Of a DNA stretch of 17,083 bases, positions 6,543-13,951 are shown piece by piece. This stretch comes from Salinirussus sp. GTDB taxonomy: Archaea > Halobacteriota > Halobacteria > Halobacteriales > Haloarculaceae. The stretch covers positions 1 through 17,083 of the forward strand of contig JAQCNN010000215.1 of NCBI GenBank assembly GCA_028275005.1, read 5' to 3'. Below the pieces are notes generated by a model. The model was given only the letters and a program-made list of their open reading frames with translations. It did not search any database and had not been told where the DNA came from. Positions within the stretch are counted from its first letter, which is position 1; the number at the start of each line of letters is the position of its first letter. The position numbers were made by a program, and so were the translations under genes.

Positions 6543-8330
6543 ATGGGTGCCCTCCGGTCCCTCCTCGCTCGCGGGGTTGGGGTCGTCGCCGCCGACCTCC
6601 GCGGGGACCGTCGTCTCCGTTACCTGCTTCTGGGCGCGACCCTCCTCTGTGGGTTCTGGTTCTGGCACCGGCTCCCCAACGTTGCGACCCGTGACGAGCA
6701 CAGCCGGCTCCTCGACGTGCTGGTGGCCTACGGCTCGGTCGCCGCCGACCCGAGTGTCGAGAGCCTCCAGCGAGGGGTGGTCTGGGGCCGTGTCCCCTTC
6801 GGGGCGACCTTCTATCTGTTCGGACTCGCCGTGCTCCCGGTCGTCCTGCTCACCCTCCTGCTGGGGCACCCGGAGACACTGGCGGCCTTCGCCGACCCCG
6901 ACCCGGAGTTCGGGTTCTACCCCGTCTGGGAGGCGACCCCCGCCTGGTTCTGGACCGGGGCGCTGGCGGCGGTCCGGCTGGTGAACGTCCTCCTCGCCGT
7001 TGGCTGTGTGTATCTCACCTACCGGGTCGGACGGGTGGTGTGGGGCCGGACCGCCGGCCAGCTCGCGGGGCTGTTGCTGACACTGACCTTCGGGTTCCTG
7101 ACCATCGCCCACGAGGGTGGTGAGGACATGCCAGCCCTCCTCTTCGTACTCGTGACACTGTACCTGCTGGTCAGATACGTCCAGGCGGGTGCCCGGTGGC
7201 GGTTCTTCGCCGCGAGTGCCGCCGGGGGGGTCGCCATCGCGTTCAAACTCACCGCCGCACCGGTCGTCGCGCTGGTGCTGACGGCCCACCTCCTGCGGGC
7301 GAGGCGGGCGACAGACACCTGGGGGACACTGGCCCAGCCTGCGCTGGTCGTCCCGGGCGCGCTCCTGGGCGCACTCGCCATTGCCCTCGGATTTCCCACA
7401 CTGCTCGTCGGTGGGGTCGACCCGGTCGCCCAGCGGATCCTGGAGAATCCGGGTGCCCGGGCGACACAGCCGACCGGGCCGGACGCGCCGGTCTGGTGGT
7501 GGTTCCTGCGGGGCTATCTCAGCGGGATGAGCCTGCCACTGTTTCTGGCGGCGGTCGCCGGCGTCGGTGCGACGGCTATCCGGGTGGGCCGGGGTCGGGC
7601 GAACGGGGGGACGGTTCTCGTGTTGACCGGGCTCGTGTTGTGGGTCGGGCTCTTCGCCGGCTGGCACGACTTCAGGGTCCACCATCTCCTGCCGACGTTC
7701 CCCCTGCTCGCGGTGTTGCTCGCGGGCACGCTTCTGCGGCTTCGGGAGCGCCGCCCCTCCCTGGCCCGGCCAGCCGTGGCCGCGCTGCTGGTGACGGGTG
7801 GGCTGTACGCCGCCGTCGGCGTCGGTGGCTACGCGGCGATGCCCCGCGACAACGCGGTTGCCTGGCTAGAGGAACACGGTGACGACGGCGACACCGTCGA
7901 GGTCTACCGCCGACACCTCCAGGACACCGCGGTCCCCCACGGGATGGCCGTCAACCACGTCTACGGGGTCGAACGCGGCGGGGAGGAGGTCGACCGCTGC
8001 CCCGAGTTCATCCAACTCGGCTACCGGGACCTGCTGTATCTCGACCGGGGGACGTACTACCGGAACAGCGACGCCAGGTTCAGCTACATCAGGGGCCTGC
8101 TCGCCGGCGAGTACAACTACGCGGTCGCGGCCGAGTTCGGCACCCGACCGCCGGGGTTCGTGCCGGAGCGGCCGACCCCAGGCTCGGCTGTCGACCTGCT
8201 CCGACACGGGGTGGTTCCACAGACCGACCAGTACGCCGACGAACAGGAACTCGCCGCGAACCAGTACACGCTGGTCCTGGAGCGGACCGGCGGCTGCGAC
8301 GGCTCGCGGCTCCAGGACTCGCCCTACTGA
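6543..8330 (+). CDS. Membrane glycosyltransferase, GT39/PMT-like (GT-C fold)
   Basis: A 595-residue integral membrane protein with roughly ten hydrophobic segments between residues 26 and 432 and a soluble C-terminal part (about 435-595). The first outside loop carries the acidic pair Asp51-Glu52 (ATRDEHSR), the usual GT-C catalytic motif position. EGGEDMPALLF (191-201) and FRVHHLLPTFPLLAVL (377-392) match conserved loops of ArnT/PMT-type enzymes. Such enzymes take a sugar from a polyprenyl- or dolichyl-phosphate carrier on the outer side of the membrane and give it to a lipid, glycan or protein. The acceptor cannot be read from the sequence. The gene converges on the glycan operon, and its last 7 bp overlap the end of the flippase-like gene. 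Confidence 0.85.
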   Translation: MGALRSLLARGVGVVAADLRGDRRLRYLLLGATLLCGFWFWHRLPNVATRDEHSRLLDVLVAYGSVAADPSVESLQRGVVWGRVPFGATFYLFGLAVLPVVLLTLLLGHPETLAAFADPDPEFGFYPVWEATPAWFWTGALAAVRLVNVLLAVGCVYLTYRVGRVVWGRTAGQLAGLLLTLTFGFLTIAHEGGEDMPALLFVLVTLYLLVRYVQAGARWRFFAASAAGGVAIAFKLTAAPVVALVLTAHLLRARRATDTWGTLAQPALVVPGALLGALAIALGFPTLLVGGVDPVAQRILENPGARATQPTGPDAPVWWWFLRGYLSGMSLPLFLAAVAGVGATAIRVGRGRANGGTVLVLTGLVLWVGLFAGWHDFRVHHLLPTFPLLAVLLAGTLLRLRERRPSLARPAVAALLVTGGLYAAVGVGGYAAMPRDNAVAWLEEHGDDGDTVEVYRRHLQDTAVPHGMAVNHVYGVERGGEEVDRCPEFIQLGYRDLLYLDRGTYYRNSDARFSYIRGLLAGEYNYAVAAEFGTRPPGFVPERPTPGSAVDLLRHGVVPQTDQYADEQELAANQYTLVLERTGGCDGSRLQDSPY

Positions 8331-9358
8331 CCCGGTGACAGCTCCGAGAGGTCGAGCCCCAGTGAGGGGTACCAGCCGGCGATAGCGGGCAGGTACACCC
8401 CCAGTGTCCGGTCGATAACGACGACGGGAACGACCACCTCACCCGGCACACCGAGTGCGACAAAGACGGCGGTGGCCGTCGCCTCGGTCACGCCGACACC
8501 CCCGGGCGTGAGCGGCAGCAGCGTCACGCTGTAGGCGGTCACGAGATACAGCGGCAGCAGGGCGGCCGGCTCGAAGGCGACACCCAGTGCCCCGAACAGC
8601 AACAGGACACGCAGCCCCGGTGCGAGCACGAGCGCGCCGGTCCACCCGAGGGCGTACCGGGCCCAGACACCGGGGTCGGCCGCTACCCGGCGGAAGGACT
8701 CGGTCGAGGCTTCGGTAAAGGAGAGCAGGCCACGGACCCGCTCGGCGGCGCGGTCCCCCACACGGGGGAGCCGGCCAACAGCCCCGGCCAGCCACGCCAC
8801 CAGCGGGTCGAGCAGCCGGAGGTTCGTCCCCGCGAGCAACACCACCGCCCCGGCAACGAGATACAGCCCCGTCGAGAGCGCGAGGAGCAGGGCAAGCCCG
8901 GCCGACAGGTCGGCCAGTGCGACCGCGAACCCGAGTCCGACCGCCGCCGTCAGCCCGTAGTAGACGGCGTAGACCCCCGTGTGGACGCCCGACGCCGCCG
9001 CGGCGTCGGCGTAGGCCATCCCGGTCTGACCCCGGAGGACAAACGGGGCAGCCACCCGCCCCGAGAGCCGCGAGGGGAGCAGTTGGTTCACGAAGTTGAC
9101 GACGAGGTCTGTGCTCGCGGCCGTCCGGAGGCTGACTGGGTGGACCGGCGCCACCACGGCCTGCCAGGTGGCGAAGCGAGCCACGAGGCCGGCGAGTGTA
9201 ACGGCGACGAGCGCGGCCAGCACCGGGGGGTCGAGCCGGCCGAGTCGGGCGAGCACCGCGCCGGGGTCGACCTGCAGGAGCACCCACGCGAGCGCGGCGA
9301 GTGCAACGCCGTACTGGAGTGCGGTCAGGGCGAGCGCACGCGGACTGGGCCGGGGCAA
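8324..9358 (-). CDS. LPG-synthase-TM/flippase-like integral membrane protein
   Basis: A 344-residue protein made almost entirely of hydrophobic helices (about eight), of the family annotated as lysylphosphatidylglycerol synthase transmembrane region, YbhN or UPF0104. Landmarks are NFVNQLLPSRLSGR around 88-101 and the C-terminal PLTPGGVGVTEA followed by DRTLGVYLPAIAGW. There is no catalytic synthetase domain. The same membrane module forms the C-terminal half of AglD, a haloarchaeal dolichol-phosphate-sugar enzyme. A role in moving or presenting lipid-linked sugar is inferred. It probably starts at a TTG 2 bp after the deacetylase stop, so it is the last gene of the operon and likely depends on translational coupling. 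No in-frame ATG or GTG lies closer to the first helix. Confidence 0.85.
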   Translation of the reverse strand: MPRPSPRALALTALQYGVALAALAWVLLQVDPGAVLARLGRLDPPVLAALVAVTLAGLVARFATWQAVVAPVHPVSLRTAASTDLVVNFVNQLLPSRLSGRVAAPFVLRGQTGMAYADAAAASGVHTGVYAVYYGLTAAVGLGFAVALADLSAGLALLLALSTGLYLVAGAVVLLAGTNLRLLDPLVAWLAGAVGRLPRVGDRAAERVRGLLSFTEASTESFRRVAADPGVWARYALGWTGALVLAPGLRVLLLFGALGVAFEPAALLPLYLVTAYSVTLLPLTPGGVGVTEATATAVFVALGVPGEVVVPVVVIDRTLGVYLPAIAGWYPSLGLDLSELSPGQ

Positions 9359-9360
9359 GG

Positions 9361-10239
9361 CTACCCGCTCCCCTGCCGGTCACTGGGGGTGTGGCTATCA
9401 CGCCCTGTCTCGCCGGCGAGGGCCGCCGCCGTGGTGAACTCGAATGGCTGGCTGAGGACCCGGTCGATAGCCCGGCGCATCCACGCGCCGGTGTGCCAGT
9501 AGACACGCTCGGGGACGCCATCGACCGCCGGCAGGTCGACCAGCTCCCAGGGGTGGACGTACAGCACGGGCGCGACCCCACGGCGCGCGAGCAGGCGCAT
9601 CCCCAGCAGCGTGTAACCGGGGCCGAAAAACCGCAGCCAGGTCCCCGTCAGCGGGAGCCTGAGCCCGGGCATCACGCTCGCGGGCACCTCGGTCAGCTCC
9701 GACGGCGCCCCGGGTACAGCCTCGCTGGCGGGTGCCGGGACCTCCAGGTCGTACTCGCCGCCGTACCAGCCGGGGACCGCGCGGCTGGCGACGACACTCG
9801 AGTCGTAGCCGTATCCCGCCTGCCGTAGCCCCTCGAAGTGGCCGGGTGGGATATCGAAGGCCGGCGCGCGAAAGCCCCGGACCGGCTGCCCGGTCAACTC
9901 GCGCAGGCGTTCCCGGGAGCGTTCGTACTCCTCGCGGCGTGTTTCCGTGGAGCGGTCGGTGAGCAGGCGGTGGCTGTGGGAGTGTGAGGCAACCTCGTGG
10001 CCGGCGTCGGCCAGCCGCCGAACGGCCTCCGGGTGGCGTTCGGCCGCCCGCGAGACCACAAAGGCAGTCGTCGTCGCGCCTTCTCGGTCCAGCGCTTCGA
10101 GGAGGTACTCCAGCCCCTCGAGCCCGACGCCCTCCCGGTCGGTCGTCCCGCGGGCCGACCGGTAGGCCGGGGTCTGGTCGAACAGTTCGACGTCGACCGA
10201 GAGGACCGCCTGTGGTCGGTCCCGGCGCTGCCGGCTCAC
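9361..10239 (-). CDS. Polysaccharide deacetylase (CE4/NodB family)
   Basis: A 292-residue protein with the NodB homology motifs: AVLSVDVE (Asp16 and Glu18, motif 1), SHSHSH with His86 and His90 spaced for metal binding (motif 2), RGFRAPAF (motif 3, Arg124) and YVHPWE (His229). It resembles the exopolysaccharide-associated deacetylase group that has SxDxE in place of the classic TFDDG. It would remove N- or O-acetyl groups from a glycan. No signal peptide is visible, so it may act on the cytosolic, lipid-linked precursor. The GTG start at 10239 overlaps the stop of the DUF2304 gene by 4 bp (GTGA), a sign of coupled translation. Confidence 0.88.
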   Translation of the reverse strand: MSRQRRDRPQAVLSVDVELFDQTPAYRSARGTTDREGVGLEGLEYLLEALDREGATTTAFVVSRAAERHPEAVRRLADAGHEVASHSHSHRLLTDRSTETRREEYERSRERLRELTGQPVRGFRAPAFDIPPGHFEGLRQAGYGYDSSVVASRAVPGWYGGEYDLEVPAPASEAVPGAPSELTEVPASVMPGLRLPLTGTWLRFFGPGYTLLGMRLLARRGVAPVLYVHPWELVDLPAVDGVPERVYWHTGAWMRRAIDRVLSQPFEFTTAAALAGETGRDSHTPSDRQGSG

Positions 10240-10589
10240 TCCTCTCCGTCCTCGAGTTCGGTCTTGAGGAGGCCGACCTCCTCGTTGAGCCGCGAGAGAC
10301 GGTCGTACAGCCGGCCGATACGGTACAGCAGATACGTGACCAGCGCAAAGAGGACCAGGTTGGCGACGACGAGGATGGCGTGTGTCCTGAACTCCAGGCC
10401 GAGAAAGGTCGCGATGTAGTCGAAGGAGGCCGGCGTGGCCGCGACGAACAGCAGCCCGGCGCCGACCACAACCGAGAGGACGAACAGCCCGAGGGCCTCG
10501 CGTTCGCGGCGCAGGAGCACGTAGCCGGTGCCGAGAAATCCCAGCCCCACGACCCCGGCGACGAGGTTGACCACGCTGTACTCGACCAT
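10236..10589 (-). CDS. DUF2304 family small membrane protein
   Basis: A 117-residue protein with three predicted membrane helices (about 8-27, 31-52 and 68-92) and a charged C-terminal tail (about 93-117, LYDRLSRLNEEVGLLKTELE) likely to form a short coiled coil. The size and the position directly after a GT2 gene are characteristic of DUF2304 proteins, whose biochemical role is not known. A partner or membrane anchor for the GT2 is plausible, since that enzyme has no obvious membrane segment apart from a weakly hydrophobic tail. It starts 2 bp after the GT2 stop. Confidence 0.8.
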   Translation of the reverse strand: MVEYSVVNLVAGVVGLGFLGTGYVLLRREREALGLFVLSVVVGAGLLFVAATPASFDYIATFLGLEFRTHAILVVANLVLFALVTYLLYRIGRLYDRLSRLNEEVGLLKTELEDGEE

Positions 10590-10591
10590 GG

Positions 10592-11278
10592 TTACCTGAA
10601 CAGGACCACGCGGAGCACCACGTCGGCCATCCGGAGCGGGTAGAGGGCAAGCGTCCCGAGGTCGAACTGTGACTCGCCGTGGTCGCGGGTGGGCATCTCC
10701 ACCGACACCTCCCGGATCCGGTAGCCCTGCCGGGCCGCGTCGAGGGTCTGCTCGACCGCCCAGTGGGCGTCACGCTTGTGGAGGATCCGCCGGAGCATCG
10801 ACACCCGGTAGACCCGGAAGCCGCTGGTGACGTCGGTCACGTCGACACCGCCGAGCGCGTTCACCACACCGGTAAAAAACCGGATGCCAGCCCGCCGAAC
10901 GAACGGGTACTCCTCGATACTCTCGTTGTGGTACCGGCTGCCAACCACCATGTCACAGTCCGTAGCCGCCGCCAGCAGGTCGGGGACCTGGTCGGGGTCG
11001 TGTTGCCCGTCGGCGTCGACCTGGACGACGAAGTCGTAGTCCGCCTCGATGGCGTACCGGTAGCCGGTTCTGACGGCGCCCCCGACACCCGTGTTGAACG
11101 TGTGCTCGAGGACGGTCGCGCCGTGGTCGCGGGCGACCGACGGGGTGCCGTCGGTGGAGGCGTCGTCGACAACGGCTACCTCGTCGACGTGGGGGGCGGT
11201 CCCGTCGACGACGGACCCGACGGTGTCGGCCTCGTTGTACGCGGGGACGACAGCGACTGTTCGCACTACCGGAGTCAC
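10592..11278 (-). CDS. Glycosyltransferase family 2, dolichyl-phosphate-sugar synthase-like
   Basis: A 228-residue GT-A enzyme. Motifs in order: VVPAYNE (10-16), DDASTDGT (38-45), the nucleotide-sugar/metal site DADGQHDP (88-95) and TSGFRVY (151-157). The short length and the single GT domain resemble DPM1-type enzymes, which load mannose or glucose from GDP or UDP onto dolichyl phosphate at the cytosolic face. It is the first gene of a four-gene minus-strand operon. The GTG at 11278 is used here; a second in-frame GTG at 11266 is also possible, because a weak TATA-like CTCTAAGT lies at about the right distance for it. Confidence 0.88.
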   Translation of the reverse strand: MTPVVRTVAVVPAYNEADTVGSVVDGTAPHVDEVAVVDDASTDGTPSVARDHGATVLEHTFNTGVGGAVRTGYRYAIEADYDFVVQVDADGQHDPDQVPDLLAAATDCDMVVGSRYHNESIEEYPFVRRAGIRFFTGVVNALGGVDVTDVTSGFRVYRVSMLRRILHKRDAHWAVEQTLDAARQGYRIREVSVEMPTRDHGESQFDLGTLALYPLRMADVVLRVVLFR

Positions 11279-11349
11279 GCCTCCGTCGGCACTTAGAGCT
11301 ATCGAAGGGTTCGAAAGCGACTAGTGACTCCCCTCCCTCCCTCCGCCCG

Positions 11350-12891
11350 ATGACACGGACGTTCGTGGTGGGGTTAGACGGAGCCAGTTGGCGCCTGCTC
11401 GACCCGTGGCTCGCTGCCGGCGACCTGCCAAACCTGGCCGCCCTCCGGGGGGAAGGCTCGTGGGCAGGCACCCGGAGCTGTCTGCCGCCCGTCACGTTTC
11501 CGAACTGGAAGTGCTACGCCGCGGGCAAGGACCCCGGCGGGCTGGGTGTCTTCTGGTTCGAGCACGTCGACCTCGCCGAGGGTCACATCGAGGTGGCAGA
11601 GGGCGGGGACTTCCGGAGCGCCGAGCTCTGGGACTACCTCAACGACGAGGGACAGTCCGCGGGCGTGGTCAACATGCCCACCATGTACCCGCCACGACCC
11701 ATCGACGGCGTTGTCGTCGCCGGCGGCCCCGACGCCGTCGAGGGGGAGTACCGCAGTATCGACGCCGGCTACACCGCCCCGGAGGGCCTCGCCGCCGAAC
11801 TCCGGGAGCGCTTCGACTACGAGGTCCACCCCGACCCGCTGCTGTCGGGTAACGACGAGCGCGGCGCCGAGGTCGACGCCATCCTCGACCTGCTCGACAC
11901 CCGCTTCGAGGTGGCGCTTGCCCTGTTCGAGGAGCGCGAGCTCGATTTCGTCCACGTGACGCTCTTCTATCTGAACGTCCTCCAGCACTTCTTCTGGGAC
12001 GGGGAGCCGACGAAGCGCGCCTGGGAGCTGGTCGACGGGTGGCTCGGTCGGCTCCGCGAACTCGACTGCAACCTCGTCCTGATGTCGGACCACGGTAGCG
12101 CGCCCACGACGACGGAGTTTTACATCAACGAGTGGCTCGCCGAGCAGGGCTATCAGGCCCGGACCCGGACTGTCGACGACTATCTCACCCAGGTCGGGAT
12201 AGACCGCGAGACTGTCCTCCGGGCCGCGAAACGCTTTGGCCTCGTGGACACCCTCGCTCGGGTGGTCCCCGAGCGCGTCCAGCGACTCGTCCCACAGAGC
12301 GACGGGCTAAAGCGTGACCGCAAGCTCGATGCCGTTGCCCTCCCGCGGACGAAGGCTGTTGCGAGCGGGCAGGGGCCGGTCTACGTGAACCCCGCATTCG
12401 ATGTCGACGCCGTCGCCGACCAGCTCGTCGCGGACCTGCGGGCTGTCACGGACGAACAGGGGCCGCTGTTCGACGAGGTCTCCCGGGGTGAGGCGGTCTA
12501 CTCGGGACCCTACGTCGCCGACGGGCCGGAGGTCGTCGTCGACATGCGCCCGGGGGTCCACGTCAACGACGGGGTCGGCGGCGGTAGGGTGACGGCCGAC
12601 CCGGACCGGTGGGCCGCCGAGAACACCCGTCACGGTATCTTCCTCGCCAGCGGCCCGGCCTTCGAGGGGCGGGGCGAACTCGACCGGGTGTCGATCCGCG
12701 ACCTCGCACCCACGCTCCTGACGGCCCACGGCTGTGCCGTCCCCAGGGACATGACCGGCGAGGTGCTCCCGGTGCTGGCCGGCGACCCCGAGCAACGACG
12801 CCGCGAGCCGCTGTCACTGGCCGACAAGGGGAGCCGGACCACCGCCGAGGAGGTCAGTGACCGGCTCCAGCAGCTCGGCTACATGGAGTGA
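11350..12891 (+). CDS. Alkaline-phosphatase-superfamily (phosphodiesterase-type) protein
   Basis: A 513-residue protein of the type I phosphodiesterase/nucleotide pyrophosphatase group. Visible site residues: Asp10 in VGLDGAS, probable nucleophile Thr49 in PPVTFPNW, Asp247-His248 in MSDHGS, His213 in LQHFFWD and His428 in NTRHGIF. At the place where relatives usually have Asp four residues before this His (TDxxQH), it reads Asn209 (LNVLQH), so one metal site may be altered. No signal peptide or membrane segment is seen. It is divergent from the GT2 operon with only 71 bp between starts. Likely substrates are phosphodiesters or phosphoglycans, or it may transfer a phospho-group to a surface glycan; none can be fixed from sequence. 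The ATG at 11350 follows a CTCC-rich tract with no clear TATA box. Confidence 0.85.
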   Translation: MTRTFVVGLDGASWRLLDPWLAAGDLPNLAALRGEGSWAGTRSCLPPVTFPNWKCYAAGKDPGGLGVFWFEHVDLAEGHIEVAEGGDFRSAELWDYLNDEGQSAGVVNMPTMYPPRPIDGVVVAGGPDAVEGEYRSIDAGYTAPEGLAAELRERFDYEVHPDPLLSGNDERGAEVDAILDLLDTRFEVALALFEERELDFVHVTLFYLNVLQHFFWDGEPTKRAWELVDGWLGRLRELDCNLVLMSDHGSAPTTTEFYINEWLAEQGYQARTRTVDDYLTQVGIDRETVLRAAKRFGLVDTLARVVPERVQRLVPQSDGLKRDRKLDAVALPRTKAVASGQGPVYVNPAFDVDAVADQLVADLRAVTDEQGPLFDEVSRGEAVYSGPYVADGPEVVVDMRPGVHVNDGVGGGRVTADPDRWAAENTRHGIFLASGPAFEGRGELDRVSIRDLAPTLLTAHGCAVPRDMTGEVLPVLAGDPEQRRREPLSLADKGSRTTAEEVSDRLQQLGYME

Positions 12892-12974
12892 GGGGGCCGA
12901 GCCCGCGGTGAGTTGCCGGCGCGGACGCCACCGGCATCGACGGATTGAGGCCTCTCGGTGTCCAATCGCCGGCA

Positions 12975-13469
12975 ATGGAGGAGCACACCCGTGATGATAC
13001 GGTCGGTCCGCCGGTGTTTGGTGACCCGACGGGCTGGCGGGCCGAGCAGGCCGAGTCGAACGGGTGGGAACACGGGACGTTGCGCAAGGCCGTGATACAC
13101 GGCGTTCGGCTGTACAACGTCGGGGAGTACCACGAGTCCCACGACTGCTTCGAGGACGAGTGGTACAACTACGGCAGCGGGACCGCCGAGAGCAAGTTTC
13201 TCCACGGGATGGTCCAGGTTGCCGCGGGCGCCTACAAGCACTACGACTTCGAGAACGACGACGGGATGCGCAGCCTGTTCAAGACGGCCCTCCAGTACTT
13301 CGAAGGTGTCCCCGATGACTACTACGGGGTCGACCTGGCCGACGTGCGGACCGTCGTCACCGACGCCCTCGAGGACCCCACCGCACTGGACGGCTGGCAG
13401 ATCGAACTAGACGGGCAGCGACCCGAGGCTCGGCCGGACGACTACGCCTATGCCGACGGGCTCGAGTGA
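12975..13469 (+). CDS. DUF309 family protein
   Basis: A 164-residue acidic protein. The family hallmark is seen as YHESHDCFEDEW (52-63), with His53, His56 and Glu60, followed by FLHGMVQVAAGAYKHY (76-90). This matches the helical DUF309 core with its HExHExxE-like motif and downstream G(I/M)(I/V)Q segment. The acidic residues and histidines suggest a metal or ligand pocket, but no enzymatic role is established for the family. The start at 12975 is chosen over an upstream alternative at 12945 because the extra residues are not acidic and look like untranslated sequence. It is a single gene with large gaps on its right. Confidence 0.82.
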   Translation: MEEHTRDDTVGPPVFGDPTGWRAEQAESNGWEHGTLRKAVIHGVRLYNVGEYHESHDCFEDEWYNYGSGTAESKFLHGMVQVAAGAYKHYDFENDDGMRSLFKTALQYFEGVPDDYYGVDLADVRTVVTDALEDPTALDGWQIELDGQRPEARPDDYAYADGLE

Positions 13470-13873
13470 GACAGGTCGGCTCCACTCTAGCGGTCCACGG
13501 CTGAGAGCCCGGCAGTGTACTGACTGTCGGCGGTAGACCGGAGTCGGCCCGTGTCGAACTGGGCTGACCACACTCCCCTCTATTGTGCCGTTTCCGCCGA
13601 GAGGCGTCCGTCGTTGCCCGGCCGGACAGCATCGTCGGCCGCGACACGGGGTGATACGTGGCGGCGCGGGGGGTCAACTCCTGCCTCTATCCCGCAAGGC
13701 GAGAGGCCACGCCACGTAGGGCGTGGCAGCGACGCGTGGCCGGGAGAACGGCCGAGTCAGATGGGAAGGGGCAGACGCCGGTAGCTCGCCACAGCCGGCT
13801 CTGTCGGGGAGACACGGTCACAAGCGGCGGATATCGGTCAGCGACGGCTTCACGGGCTGAGAATGGACACGAA
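13470..13873. other. Gene-free gap of about 400 bp
   Basis: No frame on either strand shows haloarchaeal coding character: the open stretches are Arg/Ser/Gly-rich and lack acidic residues and G/C-ending codon preference. The left half (13470-13640) shows nothing recognisable. The middle (13683-13753) carries consecutive hairpins described separately. The right end leads into the promoter near 13874. No tRNA, and no conserved RNase P or SRP RNA core, was recognised. Confidence 0.6.
13683..13753. other. Cluster of three GC-rich hairpins (possible structured RNA or element end)
   Basis: Three stem-loops follow one another: GCCTCT/AGAGGC (13683-13688 with 13702-13707); GCCACGCC/GGCGTGGC (13706-13713 with 13720-13727), a perfect 8-bp stem with a 6-nt loop; and GGCCG/CGGCC (13738-13742 with 13749-13753), a 5-bp stem with a 6-nt loop. 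The heptamer GCGTGGC also recurs at 13734-13740. The first and second stems share two bases, so they would compete or stack. This could be a small RNA, the hairpin end of an IS200/IS605-type element, or a 3' structure of the DUF309 transcript. No transposase gene is nearby and no strand is favoured. Confidence 0.45.
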
Positions 13874-13879
13874 CTTTAT
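13874..13879 (+). promoter_or_regulatory. TATA box upstream of the small membrane protein
   Basis: CTTTAT is centred 27-30 nt before the ATG at 13906 and about 75 nt before the ATG at 13952. Transcription would therefore begin right at the first ATG of a 12-codon ORF, and the membrane protein would have a leader of about 50 nt. Confidence 0.5.
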
Positions 13880-13905
13880 GAGGTGGAAGCGACTAGCTGT
13901 TGCTG

Positions 13906-13944
13906 ATGCCCGAGAATCTCGACAGCGCCTACAGCGGTCTCTGA
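13906..13944 (+). CDS. Possible 12-residue leader peptide (MPENLDSAYSGL)
   Basis: ATG at 13906 to TGA at 13942-13944 encodes 12 residues, ending 7 nt before the ATG of the small membrane protein. A TATA-like box is placed for a leaderless transcript starting at this ATG. The 3' half of the ORF contains no GGAGG-like site for the next gene, so translation of the second gene might depend on ribosomes ending at this ORF. It could equally be a chance ORF in a 5' leader. Confidence 0.3.
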   Translation: MPENLDSAYSGL

Positions 13945-13951
13945 CGATCGT

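Noticed and set aside
10240..10773. Extension of the deacetylase frame upstream to 10773 (470 residues).
   Set aside because: The extension is the antisense or alternative-frame shadow of the DUF2304 and GT2 genes with Arg/Ser-rich composition; NodB homology begins right after the GTG at 10239.
11328..11346. CTCC-rich tract before the AP-superfamily gene as a ribosome-binding or repeat-based switch.
   Set aside because: It is the complement of a Shine-Dalgarno-like sequence, not the sequence itself, and is too short and imperfect to call a repeat element.
13754..13790. GTCAGATGGGAAGGGGCAGAC, reminiscent of the GGAA-loop core of SRP 7S RNA.
   Set aside because: The GGAA loop is not closed by the required C-G pairs, the AGCAG side is imperfect and no flanking helices pair, so SRP RNA is not supported.
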